Part shown: positions 8,192-15,094 of the stretch, one piece after another
How the letters are laid out: every line of letters begins with the position of its first letter
Numbering within the stretch: position 1 is the first letter of the stretch
DNA from: Bradyrhizobium sp. MOS003
GTDB lineage: Bacteria; Pseudomonadota; Alphaproteobacteria; Rhizobiales; Xanthobacteraceae
Assembly: GCF_003020125.1 (NCBI RefSeq)
Contig: NZ_PYFW01000004.1
Coordinates: 62,001-126,000 of the forward strand
Direction of reading: 5' to 3'
Length of the DNA stretch: 64,000 bases
The notes under the pieces: generated by a model
Seen by the model: the letters and a program-made list of their open reading frames with translations, nothing else
Database searches by the model: none
Told to the model about the DNA's origin: nothing
Program-made: the position numbers and the translations under genes

Positions 8192-8294
8192 GTCCCGATC
8201 AATGCGGGTCTGGCTGGATGCTGAGATGTTCGGATAAGCCCGTCTCTAACGTCGCAATGACGGCATACGCAGCAACACCGTCATACTAACGGAA

Positions 8295-8318
8295 AAAGCC
8301 CGGCGCGAGCCGGGCTTT
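8295..8318. terminator. bidirectional intrinsic terminator
   Basis: AAAGCCCGGC (8295-8304) and GCCGGGCTTT (8309-8318) form a perfect 10-bp stem with a GCGA tetraloop. A run of A before it and T within it allow use from both sides. It separates the convergent cysK-brnA transcript and the caspase-like gene. Confidence 0.8.
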
Positions 8319-8341
8319 ATGCTATCGATCTCGTTTTCGTA

Positions 8342-9769
8342 TCAGCGGCGGAACATGCCGCCCATCATGCCGCCGACGACACCGCCGACGAAGGCCGCAC
8401 CGGCGGCGTCGCCGGGGTTGCTGCGGTGTTGCGGAGCCGGTGCGGGCGCGCTCTGAGGGGCGCTGGCGGCGCGCCGAGCCGGCTTCTGGCTCGTGTCGCT
8501 CGCCGTCGCCGGGGCAGCCACGACCTCCGAGAGCAGGGCCTTGTGCTGGTTCTTGTTGAGGTAGCCTGATGAGGGATAGCCGCGCGCCGTCTGCCAGCGC
8601 TTGAGCACGGATCGCGTCTCGTCGTCGAACGCGCCGGTCTGCTTGGTGTCGAAGCCGAGCGCCGTAAGTCGACGTTGCACGTCGCGGCGCTTGTTCTTGT
8701 CGAGGCCGATCTGGTCCTCGGTGATTTGGGTAGCCTCATCGGTGAAGGTTGCGGGATCGATGCCGGCGTTGAGCGTGCGGGTTGCGGTCGAAGGGCCGCT
8801 CTTGATCGCGGCGAGGCGCGCCAGCGCCAGCGCCTTGAACTGACCGTTCGGATAGGCGGCGAGATAGGCGTTGAGCTCTTCCGCCTTGTTGGACTCCTTC
8901 ACCGAGCGCCAGTATTCGAGCTCGACGCCGTCCGAGCCGCCGGTCGCTGCCGGCACGATGCCAGAAGCGGTCGGAGCTGCGTTGGCGACCTGCGTCGTCG
9001 GAGCCTGGTTGAGATAGACCGCGCCGGTCAGGTTGGTATGACCCCAGGGCAGTTGGCCTTTGCGGGTCTCCTCGTTGACCTGGGCGCGTACCGACGTCAT
9101 TGCCTGCTGGATCTCGACGCCGGGCTTGGTGATGTTGTCGATCAGCGCGCGGGTGAAGGGGCTGTTGTTGCCCTCCTGGCCGTCGAGCGCGGTCTGGCCC
9201 GGCCCGGTGGCGAAGGCGATCAGCGTGCCTTCGCCGGACTTCATCTCGGCAAGGCCGCTCTGCACGTTGACGCTGCGGGTCGCGGAGTTCGACTTGATCT
9301 TGGCGGCGAACGGATTGTCGCGGCAGGCGTCGAGGAAGACGAGCTTGACCTTGGCGTCGCCCATGGTCTGTTCGAGCGTCAGGTCGATGTTGATGGCTGC
9401 GCCGAGCTTGACGTCCATCTCCGACTTGATGTCGGCATCGACGGGCAGGAGATAGTTGCTGCCGCTGACGGCGATGCCGTGGCCGGCGTAGTAGAACACG
9501 GCGACGTCGGAGCCCTGCGCCTTGCGGCCGAAGTCCAGCAACTTCTCGGTCATCTGGTCGCGAGTGAGGTTGGATCCTTCGATCACCTCGAAGCCGACAT
9601 TGCGCAGCGTCGATGCCATCGCCTTGGCGTCGATCGGCGGGTTCGGCAATTGCGCGACGTTCTTGTAGGAGCCGTTGCCGACGACGAAAGCGACGCGGCG
9701 GTCGGCCTTCGCGGCACTGACCGACAGCGCCATGCACATCAGCGAAGCGAGGAGGGTGAGATAGCGCAT
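8342..9769 (-). CDS. secreted caspase-like (peptidase C14) protein with peptidoglycan-binding tail
   Basis: The 475-residue protein has a signal peptide (MRYLTLLASLMCMALSVSAA), then a p20 caspase/metacaspase domain with the catalytic His97 in YYAGHG and Cys149 in FLDACRDNPF. A region around residues 340-405 resembles a peptidoglycan-binding domain (DVQRRLTALGFD, then TRSVLKRWQTARGYPSSG). The last 20 residues are glycine-rich and hydrophobic. Bacterial proteins of this type are cysteine endopeptidases, often cleaving after arginine or lysine; substrates are unknown here. The ATG at 9769 has GGGGA six bases upstream; longer frames to 10174 have no signal peptide and no family match. Confidence 0.88.
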   Translation of the reverse strand: MRYLTLLASLMCMALSVSAAKADRRVAFVVGNGSYKNVAQLPNPPIDAKAMASTLRNVGFEVIEGSNLTRDQMTEKLLDFGRKAQGSDVAVFYYAGHGIAVSGSNYLLPVDADIKSEMDVKLGAAINIDLTLEQTMGDAKVKLVFLDACRDNPFAAKIKSNSATRSVNVQSGLAEMKSGEGTLIAFATGPGQTALDGQEGNNSPFTRALIDNITKPGVEIQQAMTSVRAQVNEETRKGQLPWGHTNLTGAVYLNQAPTTQVANAAPTASGIVPAATGGSDGVELEYWRSVKESNKAEELNAYLAAYPNGQFKALALARLAAIKSGPSTATRTLNAGIDPATFTDEATQITEDQIGLDKNKRRDVQRRLTALGFDTKQTGAFDDETRSVLKRWQTARGYPSSGYLNKNQHKALLSEVVAAPATASDTSQKPARRAASAPQSAPAPAPQHRSNPGDAAGAAFVGGVVGGMMGGMFRR

Positions 9770-9969
9770 CTGAAATCCCCAGAATCGAATTGCAGGCAGC
9801 AACAAATTGGCAACGAACTTACACGAAGTGCCCGACCTCGTGCCACCAAAACGGCGGTCCGGTGCGTACAACCCGCTGCTGTGTGGCCGAATGTGCACGA
9901 TGGGAGTACCTCCCAACGTGATCCAAATCACACGGCCACTTTGATTTGTCGCGCGAGGCCGTGCCAGGT

Positions 9970-10845
9970 TCACGGAGCGCGGGCGGGAACCGCGGGCGCC
10001 GGCTTCAAATTCAGGAGATTGCCGCACAGGATCAGCGCCGCACCGAGTACGGTCCAGGCGTCGAGCCGCTCGGAGTAGAGCAGCCAGCCCGCGGTCGCGG
10101 TCAGCGGCACCCGGAGGAAGTCCATGGGAACCACGATCGTTGCGTCGGCGTATCGCAGCGCGCTGGCAAGGCAATAGTGCGAGAAAGTGCCGCAGACACC
10201 GATGACAACCAGCCAGCCCCAGAGATAAGCCGACGGCCAGGTCCAGACGAAGAGCGTCGGCAGCAGGCCCACGACCATCTGCACAACGATCATCCAGAAC
10301 AGGATCGACAGCGCGCTTTCGGTCCGGGTCAAGGACTTTGCCAGAATCATGGAAATGCTGAAGCCGATCGCGGCGCCAAGCGCGATCAGTTGGCCCGGAT
10401 TGATCTCGCTGGTGGCAGGTCGCACGATCATGACGACGCCGACGATGCCGAGCACGACCGCGGCGATCTTCCAGACCGTCATGCGCTCGGAGAGGAACGT
10501 CGCAGCCAGCACGGCGGTCCAGATCGGCATGGTGAACTCGATCGCCACCACTTGGCCGATTCCGATCAGCGTCAGTGCGTAGAACCAGCCGAGTTGCGCG
10601 AAATAATGCACCCCGTTGCGAGCAAGATGTTGCGGCAGGCGTCTGGTCGCGACCGCCTTGAAGCCGTCCGCGCGGTAGATGAATGGCAGGAGCAGCGTGA
10701 AACCGATCACCGAACGCACTTCCATGATCTGGAAGACGTTGAGCTCACGCGTGGTCTCGCGCCCGGCAACGGCCATGACGAGCATCAGCGACAGCCAGCC
10801 GGCCATCCACAAGGCAGCCATCGTTTTGGACGGGGTCGCGCTCAT
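9970..10845 (-). CDS. EamA (DMT) family membrane transporter
   Basis: A 291-residue integral membrane protein with about ten hydrophobic segments arranged as two EamA repeats, for example VVAIEFTMPIWTAVLAATFL and, in the second half, ATIVVPMDFLRVPLTATAGW. Members export or import metabolites such as amino acids, nucleotides or drugs; the substrate cannot be read from sequence. The frame continues upstream to 10986, but that extension is arginine-rich and unlike a membrane protein, so the ATG at 10845 is preferred. It is divergent from ridA. Confidence 0.88.
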   Translation of the reverse strand: MSATPSKTMAALWMAGWLSLMLVMAVAGRETTRELNVFQIMEVRSVIGFTLLLPFIYRADGFKAVATRRLPQHLARNGVHYFAQLGWFYALTLIGIGQVVAIEFTMPIWTAVLAATFLSERMTVWKIAAVVLGIVGVVMIVRPATSEINPGQLIALGAAIGFSISMILAKSLTRTESALSILFWMIVVQMVVGLLPTLFVWTWPSAYLWGWLVVIGVCGTFSHYCLASALRYADATIVVPMDFLRVPLTATAGWLLYSERLDAWTVLGAALILCGNLLNLKPAPAVPARAP

Positions 10846-11006
10846 CGAGGCGGGTGCAGGGGAATGAGAAGGGACGGGAATGTGAAAGGACGGCCGGTAT
10901 CGGCGACATCGCCGCCGTTTGCAACGGCAAATCTGCGGATGCAGCGATGCAGGGCGACGTGCTAAGGCATCAACGAACAACGACAAAAAACGGGAGAACT
11001 TCGCTC

Positions 11007-11405
11007 ATGCAGATCCTGCAGCCGGCCGAATGGAAAAAACCGCGCGGCTTCTCTCACGGCGTTGTGGCGGAAGGTCCTGGCCGCTGGGTGGTTCTGGCCG
11101 GCCAGACCGGCGGCGACGAGGCCGGCAATTACGCCCCCGACATGGCGGCGCAGGTCGGAACCGCGCTGAAGCGGATCATCAAGCTCCTCGGCGAGGCCGG
11201 CGCCGGTCCCGAGCACATCGTCCGCCTGACCTGGTACCTGACCAGCCGCAGCGAATATGAGGCGGCCGGTGCCGGCATCGGCGCCGCCTGGAAGGAAACG
11301 CTCGGACGCAATTTCCCGCCGTCGACGCTGCTCTATATTGGCGGTCTCGTAGACGAGCGGGCCAAGGTCGAGATCGAGGTCACGGCGTTCGTGCCGGTCG
11401 CATAA
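11007..11405 (+). CDS. RidA (YjgF/YER057c/UK114) family protein
   Basis: The 132-residue protein has the RidA layout: FSHGVVAEGPGRWVVLAGQT near the start, ALKRIIKLLGEAGAG in the middle and PPSTLLYIGGLVDERAKVEIE with a terminal VTAFVPV. RidA proteins hydrolyse reactive enamines and imines released by PLP enzymes, and some subfamilies have other deaminase roles. GGGAG precedes the ATG at 11007, which excludes the longer frame from 10854. A strong hairpin terminator follows directly after the stop. Confidence 0.9.
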   Translation: MQILQPAEWKKPRGFSHGVVAEGPGRWVVLAGQTGGDEAGNYAPDMAAQVGTALKRIIKLLGEAGAGPEHIVRLTWYLTSRSEYEAAGAGIGAAWKETLGRNFPPSTLLYIGGLVDERAKVEIEVTAFVPVA

Positions 11406-11408
11406 AAA

Positions 11409-11438
11409 AATCGATCCGGCGCGGGCGCCGGATCGATT
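11409..11438. terminator. bidirectional intrinsic terminator after ridA
   Basis: AATCGATCCGGCGC (11409-11422) and GCGCCGGATCGATT (11425-11438) form a perfect 14-bp inverted repeat around GG. A run of seven A lies on the left side at 11404-11410. It lies between convergent genes. Confidence 0.75.
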
Positions 11439-11457
11439 GTAAATTGCCTGTGTCGGC

Positions 11458-12003
11458 TTAGCGCGACAGCGATATGTTGGCGCCGCGGAACTGGCTGTCT
11501 GCGCGCATTGTGACAGTCTGCTTGTTGCCGCTCGTCTTCAGCGCGATGTTGGCGTTGAAGCCGGCTGCCGAGGCGACCACGTCGAAGCTCCCGCCGCCGC
11601 CACGGCCCTGGAGCGAGCCGGAGATATTGCGGCTGGCCTCGGACCAACTGCCGGTGATGGCGCTGCCCTCGGCCTTGACGTTGGCCCCGAGGTTGAACTT
11701 GTAGGCATCGCTGGCACAGGTCAGCGACATCTCCAGGGTCGGGCCGATCGGGGCATATTTGGCCCGGCAGCGGATCCGCTCGGTCGAGCCGTCATCCAGC
11801 GTCACGACACCGCCGCCGCTCCAGTTGCCTGCCATCGGGGCAAACGGGCCGGACTGGGCCTTGCTTTCGGAGTTGACGATCCCTGCCGCAAACAAAACGG
11901 CGGCCGTGATCAGCAGCCGCCGGTTCCGGGCGCGAGCCTCGATTAGTTTATTGGCGCGATGCTTCCCACCGCCCGCTGCACGGTATGCCTGCAGATGCTC
12001 CAT
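11458..12003 (-). CDS. secreted hypothetical protein
   Basis: The 181-residue protein has a basic N-region and a hydrophobic stretch (LLITAAVLFAAGIVNSESKA) typical of a signal peptide. A small beta-rich domain follows, with MAGNWSGGGVVTLDDGSTER near its beginning and two cysteines (IRCRAKYAP and LTCASDAYK). It resembles hypothetical periplasmic proteins of Bradyrhizobium in which GNW is followed by glycine-rich strands; no function is assigned. The ATG at 12003 overlaps the upstream gene by 56 bases in another frame, suggesting translational coupling. A further upstream ATG at 12057 is possible. Confidence 0.7.
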   Translation of the reverse strand: MEHLQAYRAAGGGKHRANKLIEARARNRRLLITAAVLFAAGIVNSESKAQSGPFAPMAGNWSGGGVVTLDDGSTERIRCRAKYAPIGPTLEMSLTCASDAYKFNLGANVKAEGSAITGSWSEASRNISGSLQGRGGGGSFDVVASAAGFNANIALKTSGNKQTVTMRADSQFRGANISLSR

Positions 12004-12298
12004 TCCACTTCCCCGATCCGGCGTTGCCGTTGAGTTGACCGTTAGCATATGCACCATTGATCGAAACTTTCACAAGTCCCGCGCTACCGATGGTGCCGGA
12101 AACGTTAGCGCCGGGCGCGGTGATCCTGCCGTCGGCAACCGTCAGCATGGAGCTTGCAGTCGGCTCGCAGGTGCCACTCTTGGTGACGATGACGACCTGC
12201 CAGTTGCCGTCGTAGGGGCTCTGGGCGAGGGCGGGAGCGGCGAGGGTGCCGGTCAAAACTGAAGCGGCACAGAACGCCGCGATGCGACCAAAACGCAT
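11948..12298 (-). CDS. small secreted protein, GNW-type
   Basis: The 116-residue protein begins with a classic signal peptide (MRFGRIAAFCAASVLTGTLA, cleavage near APALAQS). The mature part starts YDGNWQVVIVTKSGTCEPTA and ends in a glycine/asparagine-rich region and PCSGRWEASRQ. Two cysteines could form a disulfide. It shares the GNW start of its mature part with the following gene, so both may be divergent copies of one family. Its 3' end overlaps that gene. Function unknown. Confidence 0.78.
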   Translation of the reverse strand: MRFGRIAAFCAASVLTGTLAAPALAQSPYDGNWQVVIVTKSGTCEPTASSMLTVADGRITAPGANVSGTIGSAGLVKVSINGAYANGQLNGNAGSGKWNGASAGIPCSGRWEASRQ

Positions 12299-12469
12299 GA
12301 ATTCCGTCCTTGAATTTGTCTGATATGCTGACGCTTATTCGGACGAAATGTGACGGAAATTTGTTGCAACGCAAATCGAAATTTGTTCCTTTGCAAACAA
12401 TGGTTTATTTGCGTTCCGGGGTCCAATTTTCGAAGTGGAATCAAGGCCGCCACACATTAAGGGTAAACG

Positions 12470-13057
12470 TCAGGACAGACTCGGTGCGGACGTCGCGAAC
12501 TGCTCGTCCTGAGCCTTGGACGGAAGCGCCTTGTGGACCTTGGCATAATCGACCACGTCGGCTAGCAATTTGAGGCCGAGCGGAGCGAGCGCGCGCTCCC
12601 AGAGCTCGCGGGCGGTTTCGCCTTTCCTGACGAAGCACCAGTCCTGTGCGGCGATGGCGCCGGCGTCCATGCGGTCGGCGAGATGATAGATCGTGCCGCC
12701 GGCGATCGGATCGCCTTCCTTGATCGTCCATTCCACGGCGGCCTTGCCGCGGTGGCGTGGCAGCAGCGAGGGGTGATAGCCGATCCCGCCCAGCTTGGCG
12801 GCCGCAAGCGCGTCCTTGCCGATCCGGGCGTGGCTGTGCGCCGTGATGATCAGATCGGTATCGGGAGCAATTTCGGAGGCCACCACCAGCTTCGGATTGG
12901 CCTGGACCACCACCTCGATGCCGGCCGCCTTGGCGGTCGAGGCAAGGCGATCCTCGGCGTCGGCGACGACGACTCGGACGATCGAGACGCCGTGCTCCCG
13001 GAGCATGTTCAGGGTGGTCACGCCGAAATGGCGGGAGCCGACGAGGGTAATGCGCAT
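12470..13057 (-). CDS. formyltransferase-family protein with altered active site
   Basis: The 195-residue protein has the formyl_trans_N fold: it opens with MRITLVGSRHFGVTTLNML and carries GGIGYHPSLLPRHRG and HLADRMDAGAIAAQ. These correspond to the His and Asp of the Asn-His-Asp active site of GAR transformylase and methionyl-tRNA formyltransferase. The asparagine two residues before the histidine (N in NIHPSLLP) is replaced by glycine here (IGYHPSLLP). It lacks the C-terminal domain of methionyl-tRNA formyltransferase. Its substrate is unknown. The start at 13057 is chosen because homology begins there; the upstream frame to 13312 looks noncoding. Confidence 0.82.
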   Translation of the reverse strand: MRITLVGSRHFGVTTLNMLREHGVSIVRVVVADAEDRLASTAKAAGIEVVVQANPKLVVASEIAPDTDLIITAHSHARIGKDALAAAKLGGIGYHPSLLPRHRGKAAVEWTIKEGDPIAGGTIYHLADRMDAGAIAAQDWCFVRKGETARELWERALAPLGLKLLADVVDYAKVHKALPSKAQDEQFATSAPSLS

Positions 13058-13239
13058 GGGTGTCCGATCCGGTCTCGCAACTGCGTCATCCCCCGATAAC
13101 ACGTCCGGACGCCCTGTCACCCCCCGCGCGGGGTTTGCCCCGGTTATCAACAATGTGCCGGCGCGGACGCGATGAATTCCGCGATTGCGCAGGCGGCCGT
13201 TCCGGTGCTGCATACGTGTATTGGACGGCTCGGGAGCGA

Positions 13240-13473
13240 ATGCATGCGAGGCGCCGGCTTGTCGTTTTCGCGACGCTGATTGTGGGCTCTCCGGCCCAAG
13301 TCGGCGGGCCATACCCCGCTGTGCCGTCCGAGACCGGGGTCGCGCCGTTCGTGGGGCCGAGCTGGGACGCCTTTCGTTGCGTCGGAGAGCCGGTCACCAA
13401 TTTCTATCACGGTGCCTATTACGGCGAGGAGCCGCCGGCGCTCTCTCGTGGCTACGCTTACCGGCCGTACTGA
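13240..13473 (+). CDS. small secreted protein, possibly truncated by a TGA
   Basis: A 77-residue frame starting MHARRRLVVFATLIVGSPAQ, with GGGAG just before the ATG. The C-terminal part NFYHGAYYGEEPPALSRGYAYRPY resembles small tyrosine-rich exported proteins of Bradyrhizobium. As I remember that family, the reading usually continues into a PRTYFCV motif. In this window TGA at 13471-13473 interrupts it, and HPRTYFCVTD follows in the same frame to a second stop at 13504-13506. Either the gene lost its last residues through a nonsense change or the short form is functional. Confidence 0.6.
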   Translation: MHARRRLVVFATLIVGSPAQVGGPYPAVPSETGVAPFVGPSWDAFRCVGEPVTNFYHGAYYGEEPPALSRGYAYRPY

Positions 13474-13506
13474 CATCCGCGCACCTATTTCTGCGTCACG
13501 GACTGA

Positions 13507-13938
13507 AGCGAGAGGGATCAAGATGGATCGTCACCCCGCGTCAGGTGTTGTGATCACGAGCTTTGAAAGCCGCTGCGCCCTTATCCGGAACCATGCTTTG
13601 GCGTTGCCGCGCGGCCACGGTGGGGCGGCAAGGGGCCGATAAGTCGGTTCCTGTGTTTCTTTTTTAACAGAGGTGAGCCGGACCGGCTGATAAGAGTGCG
13701 CCTACCGGGGCTGGCGACATTTCAACCCGCATCCGTTTTTAACCCGGCTTGGGCCGCTGGCGCATTCGTCAGCGGCCTTTTCAATGCCGCGCATCACGAC
13801 TCCATCCGGCGGTAACACGATCTCAACCAGCTTGGCGTATCGACTAAACCGTCGCGGATTTGTATTGCGTACCGCGACACCGAAATTGCCTCGCCGGCCT
13901 TTGTGCGCCGCGCGGGCCATTTCGCCGGGACAGATTTC
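13507..13938. other. 432-base gap with one terminator
   Basis: No convincing gene. The only clear structure is a plus-strand intrinsic terminator, GGCCGCTG (13752-13759) pairing with CAGCGGCC (13770-13777), then TTTT to 13781. A small palindrome AGCCGGACCGGCT lies about 70 bases before it. The terminator could close the 13240 gene transcript or a short untranslated RNA. Confidence 0.5.
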
Positions 13939-14196
13939 ATGCCGAGCGCCATTGAGCAGATCGTCGACAGCTATGTGCGGCTGAAGAACCGGCGCGGGCT
14001 CGACGAGCTGATGATGCACAGGCAACGGCTCGCGGTCGATCTGAAGAGCAGGTCCGGCGGCTATGATTTCAGCCTGCCGATCGGCCAGATCGACGAGGAG
14101 ATCGCGATCATCGAGGCCGGTCTCAGCCGGCTCAAGGCCGAAAATTCCAAAACCTCTAGCGGCGGGAGCGAGGCGAACTCTCGCGAGGACTGGTGA
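13939..14196 (+). CDS. conserved small hypothetical protein
   Basis: An 85-residue acidic/basic helical protein starting MPSAIEQIVDSYVRLKNRRG, with two predicted helices (residues 3-30 and about 52-70, IDEEIAIIEAGLSRLKAEN). No signal peptide, membrane segment or cysteine is present. A GGGA stands ten bases before the ATG. Similar short proteins occur in Bradyrhizobium, but I do not know a function. Confidence 0.6.
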   Translation: MPSAIEQIVDSYVRLKNRRGLDELMMHRQRLAVDLKSRSGGYDFSLPIGQIDEEIAIIEAGLSRLKAENSKTSSGGSEANSREDW

Positions 14197-14320
14197 CGAC
14201 GCATCGTCGCAGTCCGGGACCGGTTCATGCATGGTTCAGGCCGGCCATGTCTCAATCCCCGGGTTGTTTCGTGGGACACGAATCCTGCTAGGCTTGTCCC
14301 CGTGATCTGGAGGAGATGTC

Positions 14321-14671
14321 ATGATCGAGCTTGCGTTGGCCGGCCTGTTGGCAATTGCAACCGTGCCCGCGGCATCGCCGGCACCCATGGTGGAGCAAGT
14401 TCAGTTCAGGGCTGCTCCGGGCGGACGATGCCCGGACGGCTATGATTTCAACCACTCGAACGGCCGCTGCTATCCCAACGGCTATCATGCGCCGGGCGTC
14501 TACACGCGGAATCCCGGGCCGCACGAATACTATGGAAACTATGGGGGCAATGGAGGCTATGGAGGCTATGGACGACGCGGCGGGCTCTGCCCGGACGGCT
14601 TCGCGTACAATTACGCGGACGGTCAATGCTACCGCAACGGCCGCCAACCGCCTGGACTGTACGGGCGATAA
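14321..14671 (+). CDS. secreted protein with duplicated CPDG cysteine motif
   Basis: The 116-residue protein has a short signal sequence (MIELALAGLLAIATVPAASPA) and two copies of a 26-residue unit. The first is RCPDGYDFNHSNGRCYPNG and on to PGVY (about residues 37-61), the second LCPDGFAYNYADGQCYRNG and on to PGLY (about 89-114). The linker is rich in glycine and tyrosine. Each unit has two cysteines, probably one disulfide per unit. GGAGGAG six bases before the ATG supports the start. Role unknown; an exported or cell-surface protein is likely. Confidence 0.8.
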   Translation: MIELALAGLLAIATVPAASPAPMVEQVQFRAAPGGRCPDGYDFNHSNGRCYPNGYHAPGVYTRNPGPHEYYGNYGGNGGYGGYGRRGGLCPDGFAYNYADGQCYRNGRQPPGLYGR

Positions 14672-14699
14672 TTGATCGCCGTGCTGAGGGCGGGCGCGC

Positions 14700-15002
14700 T
14701 CAGTCGCGCCGGCCGCCGTCGATCACCGTAAACAGCGGCCGCGACGAAGTCGGCTCGACCAGCAATTCCTCCACCAGCGCGGTGGCTGCATCGACATATT
14801 TGCGTGTCGGCTTGTCCAGGGGGCGCTTGGCCTCGTCGTCGAGCGCGATCTTTGCGGCTTCGACCAGCTTGCGCATGCGCGCCGCGTGGTCGTCGCCCGC
14901 CGTCAGAGTGGCGCGCGCCAGCGAACGCAGCACGAACAGCTCGCCCTCGAGGCGGAGCAGGCGGTCGTTGAGCCTGGTAAGGACGGCGTTGAGGTCGGCC
15001 AT
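14700..15002 (-). CDS. hypothetical helical protein
   Basis: A 100-residue protein that is almost wholly helical: ADLNAVLTRLNDRLLRLEGE could form a short coiled coil, and the C-terminus ends with SRPLFTVIDGGRRD. No signal peptide, cysteine or recognised domain is present. The frame has normal codon use and lies between two real genes, so it is probably expressed. Confidence 0.65.
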   Translation of the reverse strand: MADLNAVLTRLNDRLLRLEGELFVLRSLARATLTAGDDHAARMRKLVEAAKIALDDEAKRPLDKPTRKYVDAATALVEELLVEPTSSRPLFTVIDGGRRD

Positions 15003-15094
15003 GTCTGCTGTTCGGCGCGGAGGATCCGTCCTGATCTAGCGGCGATCGGTGAACGGAGTCCAAACGGCATTGACGCAATTGGGGTGATCTGCCG

